Assembly (NCBI GenBank): GCA_022494885.1
Contig: JAGVSM010001704.1
Coordinates: 62,001-126,000, forward strand
Length of the DNA: 64,000 bases
Origin: Micrasema longulum
Taxonomy: Eukaryota; Arthropoda; Insecta; Trichoptera; Brachycentridae
Reading direction: 5' to 3'
The notes beneath the pieces are model-generated. The model saw only the letters and a list, made by a program, of their open reading frames with translations. It made no database searches and had not been told where the DNA came from. Of this stretch, positions 12,478 to 23,875 are shown piece by piece (the first letter of the stretch is position 1; every line of letters starts with the position of its first letter). The translations under genes were made by a program, and so were the position numbers.

Positions 12478-12662
12478 AAGAGCAACATTTTTTTTTGTAT
12501 GAGTATACATACTTACAATTGGGAGGAAATTCCGATTGACTCCATCAACATACAACGGTATACTTCTTACCGTTGCTCTTCAATTTAGGGCCAGGACAGG
12601 TTTCGGCTCGCGGGACGGTAGCTGCCGAAGGCTGTCGGACAGCACTTCGGGTCCCTAATTTA
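12478..12662. repeat. structured GC-rich inverted-repeat stretch
   Basis: GAAGAGCAAC near 12478 pairs with GTTGCTCTTC near 12572. Inside the second half is a strong hairpin: CCGAAG (12625-12630), GCTGT, loop CGG, ACAGC, bulged A, CTTCGG (12645-12650). TTAGGG at 12585 and CCCTAA at 12653 can enclose it. No gene is recognised. It is likely part of a small TIR element, though a structured RNA cannot be excluded. Confidence 0.45.
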
Positions 12663-14661
12663 TCTTAGCTTTAGGTAACTACAACCGCACACACCCCTTA
12701 CTCTTAAATAGAGCCTTGGGGTTATAAAGTCACCCTTATTATAAAATATGCATTTTTACAACTCGTCGCAGAGTTCAAGTAATAGTATCTATTTCATTGT
12801 AAGTAGTACAAAATGTTTTTTTTTCAATTTAAGAACTAATCAAAATGTGTATGGAAATATATACATAACCACTTTCATTATTAACGTAAGATTTTAACGC
12901 CCATTTTTTTTATTAAAATTATGGTTGATAAATTAAATAATCATTCGAATTTTACTTTGAGTCCTCTTCTAAAAATATTACCGCTAAGATTATTATTATC
13001 TTCTTTTTATCTCATTTTTTCATACTACTTTTCTTAAAATATATTATAAAACAAAAAAATGTAACACGAGTGATTCTAAGTAAATATTATTATTGATTAT
13101 GAGGTAGTTACCTTGAAACCGGTCGATGTATAACTAAAAACGAAAGAAGTGTACACTTTTTTTATATGTATAATTTTTAATAGGAAAAACATCAAATATT
13201 ATTTAAATAAGTATATATAAACCATAGTACATGGGTCCAGTTAAAGACTATTACAAATATAATAATAGAACATGTTACTCAAAAAAGTGAATATTTATAC
13301 ATAGGAAGAGGATTGTAAGAAGGTTGGGATTGAGAAAATAAAGTGGAGAAAGAGAGAAAAGGGATTGTTACCTGGAGAAGCTAAATTTAAAAAATTTAAC
13401 TCTTAAAAGACTGCGGTAAATAATCCTTTTGCGCGCGGTGATGTAACATCGTGTTACCACAAGCAAAATACGGAATATGCTTAAGCTCAGACATTTGAGA
13501 GAAAAAAACGGAGAGTCATACAGTTTAATAATTCATTTTCCATAATTTAAAAAAATTAACATTCAATTTAGTCCTGTTATAACGAAAAATATATAATCAT
13601 AAATTCGCCGATGTCTTCCTTGTTATGTGTTCTATCTTCGTGCTCTCTCTAATACAGATGTATTGCTGTATTTGCGGACATCATTCTTCGGTTAGCAATG
13701 TCAAATATTTTTTGCATTAAAATCCTATTTACAATTTTACTTTTCAAATCCGATGTGAAAATGTGCATTTGAGATTATAAAAAATACAACTTCATCATTA
13801 AAAAAAATAAGAGAGAAATGTCAAGTTTTGTACAGTATGTCGACTAGTGTGACATCAAAACCACACAGGATTTAAAAAGATAATTCATATACCTGTTGAA
13901 AATATAATTATGTATTATTTGGTTAAGTGATATAATGAAAACCAACAACGTGCAAAGATATCTTGAAAAACATAGATTTTGGTAAAGAAAAATATGGAAG
14001 TCTGAACATATACGGGGCGCGTGACCTGTGATTATTTTAATTTTTTTCACATTTGCCACATTAACCATTTACTTTAATCCGTACTTTGATTTTTGAAACT
14101 TTTGTATATTTTGTAAATTTAACCCGCAAACATTCTTGTGATATTACTGGCGTAACAAATTGCACTTAATTCATTTATATCTCGGCAACTGCTTTACTAA
14201 ATAATTACCTCGAATGCTTTTGTAATTATCAAGCAAACCTTTACGCATAAGAAAAAAAAAATTTATACTTAGGTGGATTAGATAATTTTAATAAAATATT
14301 TTGTTCATCTGGATCACCGAAAATGACAAAGTATCGATAGTTCCGAGACAAATATTAAAGCTGTTTATTTGAGAGAAAGAGATGTAATTTATTTTAAAAT
14401 ACGCGTTTTAAAACACACATTTTTCTCTTGTACTTAACAAAAAATATTTTATTTCTAGTTTTTCATATTTTATATATTTTTGAAACATGTGTAATAATAT
14501 TTACACACATGTTCAGCCTCATTCCAGTATACCACCCACTGACCCACCCTTTCACACACTTACACTCACACAAACACACTGACATGTAATGATGTAATAA
14601 CTTATATTTGCATATAAGTTATTATTTTAAAATACTTGGTACGATTCCACTCATTTGTTTG
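12663..14661. other. intronic AT-rich DNA, nothing recognised
   Basis: No coding region, SINE or LINE could be recognised. CA-rich simple sequence (ACACACTTACACTCACACAA) precedes the ribozyme-like motif around 14560. Confidence 0.4.
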
Positions 14662-14705
14662 ACCAATTAGCGCTTTCACCCTCTAATGGGCATCTTCAGA
14701 CTGGT
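14662..14705 (-). ncRNA. hammerhead-ribozyme-like motif (family 2)
   Basis: Read on the minus strand from 14705: ACCAGT (stem I), CTGAAGA (core CUGANGA), one extra T, GCCC / GGGT (stem II, three C-G pairs and one G.U, loop ATTAGA), GAAA, then self-complementary AGCGCT (stem III), A at the H17 cleavage position, then ATTGGT, which pairs with ACCAGT over six positions including one G.U. All three helices and the conserved core are present. The very short stem III would favour action as a dimer, as proposed for hammerheads of Penelope-like elements. Activity is not shown, and the extra base before stem II departs from the textbook core. Confidence 0.55.
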
Positions 14706-16171
14706 GAATATCATACAGTATCATACACTAATATGTATTGTACGAGTATTTCATGTATTTCTGTGGATATTAGTCTTTGGTTTTATTATCTGTATATTTT
14801 ATTTGGTATATTTTTTTTTATATGTATTACTGTTGATATCCCCAATAAATAAAATTAATTAAAAAAAACATAATTAGATCACTAAGCAAGACAAATATAA
14901 CTTCAATAAAATAAAAATAAACAAGCAATCATTTCTTAAACTCAGGTTACCACACAGTGTGTGGAACGAGTCTTTTCACACAGTATGTTAAAGGTTAAAA
15001 TAAAAACCAGCTGGAAGTTCGGTTATGGACCTAATTAACGACTGTAATGGGGTCTCTTGGCCTGTTTTGGTGCAAAAATACTATTACAAAAAAAACTAAT
15101 ATTGTTTTACAAGTGCTACGATACATATTTTTTTAATCGATTATTTGGAAACAATTTAATCCAATCATAAGTAAATGAAAAATAAATTGATAATAAGATA
15201 AGTTAGATTCCAGCTTCGTGTTGCTTGTTATTAAACCTTCATTCGGTCTAAACTGAATTGTTATCTACACCCCATCTCCTTTAGTAAGGATCAGGAGCTG
15301 ATAGTAAGGCGTGGAAGGACCCATTTATTAACAGGTTTGCGGGCGATGAAATTATAATACAATCAGAAGTCTTGACGCTACAATTTATTATTGATATTAC
15401 AATAATTAATACATGTCTGAATATTCAAAGATGTATGTTTTTAATATGAAAAAGTTTAAGAGCCATCTACTCTAAATTTAAATATTCGTATTCAAATGAC
15501 TTTTAATGTTTGAGTTTGCTGTTAACCATATTAATTTGCCATGTGTTATTTTTTAAATTATTATAATGTTTCTGATCCTACATAATATTTGTGGTGAAAT
15601 AGTCAAATGTTTGTGTTAACTAATTACTAGTTCAAACTAATCACAGGATTTTTGGTCCCATGGAGCTGGGACTTATTTCTCAAAAAATATGAAATAAACT
15701 GTGTATAAGTCAATAAATAAATTCAATATACCAGCATCAAAATATTTATATATCGAGGCTCTACTAATAGAATGCATTAAGTCAAGAGTATTTATATCTA
15801 TCAAATATGTTTAAATATAGGTGCAAGATGTTAAGTTCTTTTCTTTCTATGGCTAGAATAAAGATAATTTTTTCAGAGCTTTAAAAAAAAATTAATAAAA
15901 AAAAAATTGTCGGAGAAATAATGCGTTGAAAGAAAAAAACTTTATATGCGATTATCTCGGCACTCGTTGTAATGACTTGTTGCATTCTGTCAGTAAAGCT
16001 TCAATATGTACCGAAATATTTTTTATAACACTCATAAATACAGGTTGAATGTTTAGATACTACTTGCTCTAATTTATCAGTGGCTTTTAAACTAATTGAC
16101 TTAAACACAAACAAGATTTTTTTAAATTCAAGACTCAAGTTATATGTTTAGTTTTTAAAAAATCCTTAAAT
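14706..16171. other. intronic AT-rich DNA with one SINE tail
   Basis: A short stretch at 15015-15080 (ACTGTAATGGGGTCTCTTGG, then GGTGCAAAAA) resembles the body end of SINE family B. Otherwise nothing is recognised. Confidence 0.4.
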
Positions 16172-16335
16172 TTAGCGCCCTCCGTGGTGTAATGGCTTAC
16201 ATATTTGACTCATCCACAAAAGATTCTGGGTTTGATTTCCGGTAAAAATACAAAAAAATGCAGTTTTCTTAAGTCTTGGTAGTTTGTGCTGTAATTCACC
16301 ACTGTAATTGGGCCTCCCGGCAAATAGTGGTGAAA
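16172..16335 (+). repeat. tRNA-derived SINE, family B (copy 1)
   Basis: The head GCCCTCCGTGGTGTAATGGC and the worn B-box GGGTTTGATTTCC come from a tRNA. The body contains AATTCACCACTGTAATTGGG and CCTCCCGGCA, ending in GTGGTG and A-run sequence. It is shared with 47412-47585. Confidence 0.75.
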
Positions 16336-17027
16336 AAAAAATAGTTCATTAAATAATTACTCAAAATGTTTATGCTGTTTGACTTTACGTATTTATTTAG
16401 AGACAATTTTTGGTGCAAACATTGGTCGAAAATTTGCAAATGAAATGATGATGGAGTTTGAATTAAATTTCGAAGCCCCTGACCAGGAACTTATTGTACT
16501 CCCAAGAAACCAAAACCCAATTTATTTATAAACAATAATGACAAAAGAGAATATTGAAAAAGCATTTTACCCTTACAATGTAAAGGAATCGATAAAAAAA
16601 ATGTTCCTTGAGACATTTTTTAAAACCATTTAGTAGCTTCTTCCGGATTTTTTTCTATTTTATCATTCAATGAATCATGAATACAGTTTTTTTTTCTAAG
16701 ATCATTATCTGTTGGTGGTTAATAGATAGATTATCCTCAATACAGTAATATTAGTATACGTAATTAAATTGAACAGAAGTACGGTTGCGTGTCTTTGACC
16801 AATTATTGCGACCAGATAAGATACCTTTCCATCCACCCAGGTAACGTAGAAACTGAAGGCAAACTATTGATTTCATTTCAAAGTTTATTTATTCTTTATA
16901 GTAAGTAGCAGTCCATAAAAGTTACATTGAGATTTATTAGAGATTATAATTTTTCTCCAAAGTAGAAATCTAAAGTGAGATACGATTAGACAATTCATAG
17001 AAGTAGAAAATTATCTTCTTCTTCTTC

Positions 17028-17425
17028 TTTTCCACATCCGCTCCTAAGTGGAGCATATGGATATCACCATTTGCCTCCAGGAGACCCTATCGCCGACCAG
17101 CATTTTCACCTTTTCCCCCGTCAATCCAGTGTACCTTAATTCCGCCGAATTAAGTCGAAAGATCGTCATCGACGGCCTTCCAGGACGGCGTGAGCCCCAG
17201 GTTTAAAGAAAAGGCAACTTGGGCATGCGCAGCACGTGTATAAGCCAGGTCTACCGCCGCATTCTCAAGACGCTCGTTATAGAAGGCTGCTGCGTCCGTT
17301 CTCAGACATTAATGTTAGTTATAAAATCGAACCACCTCATACCTTATATTCTTCTCAAGCACTTACTCTCAAAACTCAGAAGTTTGGTGTTCTGAGCTTT
17401 GGTAAGAAAATTATCATAGGCTTTT
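17028..17425 (-). mobile_element. LINE family 1, 3' end (copy 1)
   Basis: The minus strand reads HVLRMP-like near 17225, then a frame with EGRR, LRYTGLTGEKVKMLVGDRVSW and ICSTWERMW-like text ending near 17030. This matches the final part of LINE ORF2 (GHVLRMP, then a DRV-x-WR-x-L region). The same block occurs at 21640, 25745 and 33965, all minus strand. 5' truncated, with frameshifts. Confidence 0.65.
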
Positions 17426-18402
17426 AATTATAATAAAGATTTATTCCGGCAAGAAACTGAATAATGAATAACCGATTTTACTATAAAACAACAGAAAGAA
17501 AATCATTGAAAATGTTTAAAAATTAACTAATATAAAAATAAATCGAAAGAAAATGTTGCAACAAAATAAATTAGAAAAAATAGAAAAAAAAAGTTTTTAA
17601 GAAACTCCTAAAAAATAATGTTCTGATAGCGGTCTCAAAATTTGTAGTCAATGCGTGAACATTGCAATCTATATAAGCATAAATACAATCCAGAGCCCCG
17701 TATGGCCGTTGCCTAGACCGCCACAAAACTTCAAAAGGGAATGCATCAAACAACCGTGTTGGGTAAACAGACCCAGACAAAATTAGTGACATTTTTGTCT
17801 GGCTAAACGAAATAGCTGAAAGATCAAGGGAAAATGGATAATATTTCTTTTGTGTTGCATTTGAATAATAATTGCAGTTTATTATTGCAGCTGAAGAAAC
17901 AAACTGATATCAAGATGTGGAATGCAGCGCTTGTGTGATTTGTGTGCTCAGTTGCTCCAAATATCCCCAGGAGTCAACACGGAACTTTGTCTCCAAGAAT
18001 GGGGTGATCAACAAGATTGGTGTTCATAGCTCTGTAGCCTACGATTGTGATGGGTGTTTTCTTGTTTTCTTATTTTCTGAGTGTTTGTCTGTCGTCTCCC
18101 TCCGCGTTGGAGCATATGTCGGGTATTTAGCATATGAACGGGCTGTGTAGGTCTCTATAGGTACTGTTGTTAATTGCGAGGTAACTCGCTGCGTGCCGCT
18201 TGCATTCGTCACAATACCCTCATTCATTGGAGAAGGGCAATTTGTGTTTCAATGAGGAAACGTGCATATGGATTACTGATTCTAAAATGGCGGCTGCTTG
18301 CGCAACGCAGTTTGTTCGTATTGTATCAGTTTTAAATCAATTTGAAAACTTTCATTAATTTTGATGCAGTGGACACGATTTTTAAAAGGTATCAAAACAT
18401 AC
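17426..18402. other. intronic DNA, unidentified, partly GC-balanced
   Basis: The stretch 17690-18330 has more balanced composition and open frames on both strands, but no domain is recognised. It includes AAAATGGCGGCTGCTTGCGC near 18284. It may be unique sequence or an unfamiliar repeat. Confidence 0.35.
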
Positions 18403-18590
18403 ATATCGTCGTTGCGCCGGCAATAACACTTAAGTAACATTTAAAACATGAGGTAATTTAAGCAACGTACTTTTAAATGCTATATTTTATAACAATTTTT
18501 TTTTTATAATAAAAAAACACAATAAGTAATGTTATTTTGAAGAAATATTTAATCATTCGATCATTTGGATTGCCGGCGTAATGACGATAT
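18403..18590. mobile_element. short TIR element (MITE-like), CGTCGTTGCGCCGGCAAT family, copy 1
   Basis: Terminal inverted repeats: ATATCGTCGTTGCGCCGGCA at the left and, inverted, TGCCGGCGTAATGACGATAT at the right (two mismatches). The interior is AT-rich and non-coding. A second member lies at 54541-54781. No transposase partner was seen in the window. Confidence 0.75.
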
Positions 18591-18732
18591 AATATATATT
18601 TAAATGTGTTTTCACTTTTGTTATTTATAACGTATGAAATCTGTTTTTTTTGTAATGATACATTCACACAAAAATAATGCGTGAAGTATATATTTTTTTG
18701 TCTCATTTTCATTTAATACGCTTTGGGTATTT

Positions 18733-18835
18733 AATTCGGCCTCGTGGTGTAATGGTCAGCGCGTTCGCTTACCACGCGAAAGGTCTCGGGTTCGATTTCC
18801 GACAAGGTTGATATGAAATATTTATTTAAAAGGGT
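18733..18835 (+). repeat. tRNA-derived SINE head, family B2
   Basis: CGGCCTCGTGGTGTAATGGT (A-box region), GCGCGTTCGCTTACCACGCG and GGGTTCGATTTCC (B-box) form a tRNA-like head, followed by a non-tRNA body. Reversed worn relatives are at 41480-41575 and 58735-58812. It is not a functional tRNA: it runs straight into repeat sequence and lacks a closing acceptor stem. Confidence 0.65.
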
Positions 18836-18869
18836 GTTTTTACACCAAAATATTTCATAGTCCCTGGAG

Positions 18870-19000
18870 TGGTGGCTGAAGCGTAAGACTGATCATCTTA
18901 CCTTCATCTAACAAAAAATGATCAAGATACGCTGCGATTGATGTACCAATGTAGTGCCCTATGCACCATTAGGTGCGGAAATGGAATGATGATGATGATG
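18870..19000 (-). repeat. repeat family C (copy 2) with (ATG)n tract
   Basis: On the minus strand it begins after an ATC/ATG microsatellite (GATGATGATGATGATG at 18986-19001) with TTTCCGCACCTAATGGTGCA and TAGGGCACTAC, then AATCGCAGCGTATCTTGATC and AGATGATCAGTCTTACGCTT. It is in the opposite orientation to 21866-22005, with the same arrangement. Confidence 0.6.
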
Positions 19001-19394
19001 ATGTTAAAAATTAAACTTCTGTGTTTCGAAGGTAAGTGCTTGAGGAGAATATCAGGTATAATGTTTTTGATTTTGTACCTGTGGGTTTCTGCTGTCAAGG
19101 CCATCGATAATGATTTAATTTTATTTAAAACATTGAATACAAGTTTTTTCGTTCATCCATAATTACTTGTTTGTTTGATATAAATACATATTTTAATTCA
19201 TGTATTCTTTTTACTAATAAAATAAATAGTATTTTAATTTAAAAAATCATTTCTTTTTTGTAAAAAAATACTACCAAGCTGATAAAAGAATTGGTCATGA
19301 CGCTCAATCAAAACAATCAACCTGATGATCTTTAAGTAGGTATTTTAGTACCTTTATTTATTAAAAAAAAAAAAAAAACAGTTTTAAAGGTTTC

Positions 19395-19530
19395 CCAAAG
19401 CATTTTAATTTTGTGGCCATTTCCATTGAGTGATAAATAGCTCACTATTAAAAAAATGGAATCAAATTGTGGCAGAGCCAGGTTTTAAACTTTGATCCGT
19501 GAATCTGAGATACAAAAACACAACCCTGTA
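19395..19530 (-). repeat. SINE family A (copy 4), worn
   Basis: The minus strand retains the ATAGTGAGCTATTTATCACT body and a degraded tRNA-like head ending near GGGTTGTGTTTTTG. No intact A- or B-box. Confidence 0.6.
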
Positions 19531-21639
19531 TAGTGAAAATAAAATTTTCGTACTTATTGAATTTTACAATTTTATCATATTTATTTTTGAGGAGTAGGAA
19601 TATCGACAAGACATTTAAATATGCACCAAAAAACAAAAAAAATCCGTAAAAAAAATACAAACGTAAAACGTTGAAGTCCGCAATGACTACTGCGCGATTT
19701 GCACCAAGTTGACTCCTTGCTAATGCTTATTCTTCGACTGGTTTTACTACGTCATTTAGTCATGTATGGCCAAAGTGGCTATAATAACGTGCAATAATAA
19801 GCGTGTCATGCAGTTAAATGTTCTGACGGTGGTAGCATAGCCAGTGGCCAGCCTTTAGACTACGGCCACTGATTACGCAATTTGCTTTATAATAATTGTG
19901 GAATGCTAAATGCAACAACTCCCGAGCGGTGGCAGGCTGTCAGATGAAGTATTTTTTACTCCTACCGAGATATTTTAAAATTAAGCTTCATCGCATATTT
20001 ATATCACAGTTCGTATTGTGTTATTATAAGTGTTGAAGCTATAGTATGACAAAAAAACGTGGATTTTTCTATTTGAAAACGTCGATAAAAAATTAAGTAC
20101 ATGTGCATTGGAAAAAAACAATAATTCAAGGTATTTTTGATTAAACAGATATACAAGTAATTTCGTGGGTTAAATGCTTGGTATATTATTAAGGTTATTA
20201 CTTGAGTTTATTTACGATTAAATTAGATTATGCCTTTTGAAATTAGGACTTAACTTAACTAGGTTTTTCAATAGCGCGATTTTCAAAGAACGGCTTTTCT
20301 AAATGGCAAAATCGTATGATTTCCGTACTTTTTATCGGACTACACCAACTTGTTAATGTATAATATAATTCTTATTAACAGCTTAATTTTAAAAATATAA
20401 AATATTTTCATATTTTTTTTTTTTTTTTTGTTTATTTTTCCATACTGTTACATATTATGTATGTATTAAATTACATATTTTATACATTATATTTATTAAA
20501 CATTAGAAGAGAAAAAGAGAAAAAATACATATTCTAAAAATAAACATAGCCTTAAATTTGGAAAAAATGCCCACAAAGACTTAAACGTCTGAGCGTGGGC
20601 CATTCCTTTTTTATTGTTTTTGGTGAATTTTTTGGTATACAAACACAAATATGACAATGCCATTAAAAATCATACAGAAATAACAGGAAAATGACATAAA
20701 CAATGTAATTAAGACATCAAAGTTTAGAATATACTTCATTATCAAAGTTCTTTCAGAGTACTTGTCAGATTTTATATAAAATAATATTTATTTTACAAGA
20801 TCGACTCTACAACTACATAGGGTCGATGGATTTTTTCGACACTTTTTATTTATTTGAATAATGAAGCCGACCAATGGTCTTTTGTGGGATTTTTAACTGA
20901 GAATAGCCACTAAAAAATAAAAACTAATCAATACTGTTTTTAGCGTGTCGTGTGGATCTGTATGACAAGTGCGACCTAACTATTATTTTTGAGAAAATAA
21001 TGTAGTTGTGTTTATATTACTGACTTATTTCTTCTTTTGTTTACGAATATTTTATTTTACTTACCTGCTACTAGACGGTTTAGCTACATTGCCTATGTTT
21101 CATTTAGAAAGGTTGGAAACAATAATTGTCAAAAAAGTATTTAAGACGAATTTGGAAAGGAAATAAAAATATGCAGAACCGACAAACTACTTTATCTGAT
21201 ACCCAAATTACAATTGAACACGTTTTAATTATTGTTAATTTATCATCTTTTCGTCTCCACGTTCCATATGTAACAGTATGACAGTTGATTGTTGATGAGT
21301 TCTCTTGATAAAACCGAATCAAATAGAATGAGATAGGACCTACATAAATATATTACTAAACAGTTTCTAGGGAACGTGCGGCTCTACTCTATTAGCTCGA
21401 GGTATTTTACTGCGGTTTCAGAGTCGGTATAAGGATTAGGCGAAAAATTAAACTGAATTTTTATTGCAAAAGCTAGACAAATAGTGTAACTGTTTACAAA
21501 TAAATTATCATAAACAAAATCCAATTTAATGTTTTTTTTGTATTAGTAATTAAGTTTATGTAGGTAAGTAGGTAAATATGTTTAAAATATTATTCGGTAT
21601 TTTCTTTGATCTCTAACTTATTTCTTCATCTTTTATTCC
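19531..21639. other. intronic DNA, nothing recognised
   Basis: AT-rich with short GC-balanced pieces. A poly-T run of about 19 bases lies near 20416. No gene or clear repeat. Confidence 0.4.
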
Positions 21640-21862
21640 ACATCCGTGGACATCACCAGACGCCTCCAGAAGATCTAATGCTAAGGCAGCACTCACGCCT
21701 CCTCCCACTTAATTCTCGCAATCCTAAGTTCCGCTAAATACAGCCGAAAATCGTTATCGATGGCCTTCCAGGACAGCAGAAACCCGCAGATATAAAATCA
21801 AAAACCTTATACCTACCTTATATTCTCCTCAAGCACTTACCTTCAAAACTCAGAATTTTAAT
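21640..21862 (-). mobile_element. LINE family 1, 3' end (copy 2), shortened
   Basis: It shares CCACATCCGTGGACATCACC, ATCGATGGCCTTCCAGGACA and CTCAAGCACTTAC with the copies at 17028 and 25745, minus strand sense. It has an internal deletion relative to those copies: the HVLRMP part is missing. Confidence 0.6.
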
Positions 21863-21865
21863 TTT

Positions 21866-22008
21866 TAACATCATCATCATCATTCCCTTTCCGCACCTAA
21901 TGGTTCACAGGACACTGCATCGGTACACCAATCGCAGTATATCTTCATCATTTTCTTGTTACATGAAGGTAAGATGATCAGTCTTACGCTTCAGGTTAGT
22001 TTTTAACA
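21866..22008 (+). repeat. repeat family C (copy 3) with (CAT)n tract
   Basis: AACATCATCATCATCATTCC opens the copy, followed by CTTTCCGCACCTAATGGTTC, GGACACTGCATCGG, CGCAGTATATCTTCATC and TGAAGGTAAGATGATCAGTC. It abuts the LINE fragment just to the left. Confidence 0.6.
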
Positions 22009-23398
22009 TAACATAATAGTTTTGGTGGTCATTCAGTACCGTTTTATTAGACATTTGTTTTAAGCTGAATATTGAAAGAAAAAAAACAAAAGTCGGCTGT
22101 CGAAATAATTATTTGTTAAGTGTGATATTACTGCAAAGCCAGCGTGAAATGTCACTTGGAGTATGTAGATATGATAAAAACCCTAAAATGGAACAAGTAT
22201 ATTTTTTTAATATCCTTCCAAACAACGTAAATATGACAGGATGTTATTGAAAAAAAAAATAGAACATTTTTAGATGCTACAGAACGGTATTTTTGAAAGT
22301 ATGCTTAGCGGGTGTTCTAGGCCCCAGAATACCCTGCACCGGCTCTGCTAGCTTAACACAATACACTGACTACACACTGGTCTCAGTTCTAGGAAGTCGG
22401 AAAATTGATTTCAGTGTTCGACTCTCCCATCACGCGCTCTCTCATTTAGATGATAAAAATCCATCTATTTACAATAATTGGATATTGGAAACACTGGCAG
22501 TAGTTATATGGACCGGCGTAGAGCACGGACTATGGACTATGGGGAACTATCGTGAGAAACTTCACAGTCTGATTACATTACATGCTGTGCGCGTAATGCA
22601 CGTTTAGAACAGAATCTTTATCACCAGCCCGCCTTATGAAAGTGTCAACATACCGCGCATGATTATTTATTATGATTACTCTAACCCGTACACTGTGCAT
22701 CGCATCTTTAGACGTCGAAGAGGTTTTCACTGTAAGCTGCTTCTGCATCTTCAGAAAATGCTAAAATTTGAAACTGCGCCTTGCACCTTTACCGTACAAA
22801 CTTCTGCAGTAAATTGGGTTTCGTATAAATCTGATTTTCAACTTTACGTCACTATGCCGACTAACGAACTATCTGTAAAAATACTTAAATTATGAAGTTT
22901 ATATAAATATAACTACTTAAGAAAAACAGCAAACTATGACATGAACTAAATTTTTGGTATGATTACCATATTTTTGTGTCATCTTATTATTCAATTTTGT
23001 ATTAATTATCTTTAGACATCTCTAAAAAAAAATCTGCTGCATTTTTTATTTATTTAAAAATACTGTCAACCCTAAAACAGATATTTACTATACTTAGTGA
23101 GAATTGCCAGTGCCCAATGTGTTTGTTTACACTTTAATTTTACTTTAATTTAGCTTATTTGTATATTTTTCACATTTTTACTGTTTTGCAAACATATAAT
23201 AATACTACGCTTTATAATAAACGCCGATTTATTCGGCACTGAACTTAACTGAACTGATTATTTGGTCTGTTTACGGTTTTTACGTGTATTTTCGTTCAGA
23301 AAATTTCGTTTTCCGAAATATGGTTTTCAAGACGTAATTAAGTGATATTAATACGAGAATTTTTTCGGTGATTTTGTATCCTTTATTTTGTATTTGTA
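22009..23398. other. intronic DNA, one unexplained open stretch
   Basis: An open frame at 22293-22607 (104 residues, plus) lies in a more GC-balanced stretch running to about 22880. No signal, domain or splice context is recognised, and its composition alone does not make it a gene. The rest is AT-rich. Confidence 0.35.
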
Positions 23399-23875
23399 TC
23401 CATCCATGCTCATAAATATTATAAATGCGAAAGTGTGTTTGTTTGTTTGTGTTTCCTTCAGGTTTCAACGTAGTGACCGGTTATATTTTTTTTTGCATAA
23501 AGATAAAAATATTTATATCAGACCAACAATGAGTCTCATTATTTGAAAATGAGTAGGCGGTAAGGTTGGATGTAAAATAGAACCAGTTTGAAATGAATTC
23601 CTTAAATTGCCATAATTGACTTTCTTTATCTATGGTTAATTTGTTGTTCTTTTTGGTTTTGTTGTAAGATTTCTGATTTGTGAACAGAATAACGACTAAC
23701 TGTTCGTTTTTTTTTTTCTTTTATCAATAGTAGGAGGACCGGCAATCCATACAAATTTCTATTCCGAAAAAATATATTTCAATTATAATAAACAAATATA
23801 TAAAAAACTAATTCAATACGAAACCAATTTCTCCCTCATCTCACGTGAGCGAGGCTGCGGGTAAAAGTCAGTTAT
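23399..23875 (+). mobile_element. degenerate non-autonomous element (Helitron-like or MITE)
   Basis: The left part, CATAAATATTATAAATGCGA then AAGTGTGTTTGTTTGTTTGT, is a very common opening of lepidopteran non-autonomous repeats. The right part, TCACGTGAGCGAGGCTGCGG then GTAAAAGTCAGTT, resembles the frequent GCGAAGCCGCGGGCAAAAGCTAGT-type end, with CAGT in place of CTAGT. The interior is decayed. Class assignment is inference from the ends. Confidence 0.5.

Noticed and set aside
18733..18810. Possible tRNA gene
   Set aside because: tRNA-like head merges into repeat sequence and lacks an acceptor-stem partner; worn relatives exist elsewhere in the window.
22293..22607. 104-residue open frame (plus)
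   Set aside because: No domain, splice context or homology recognised; length is within what chance gives in a better-balanced stretch.
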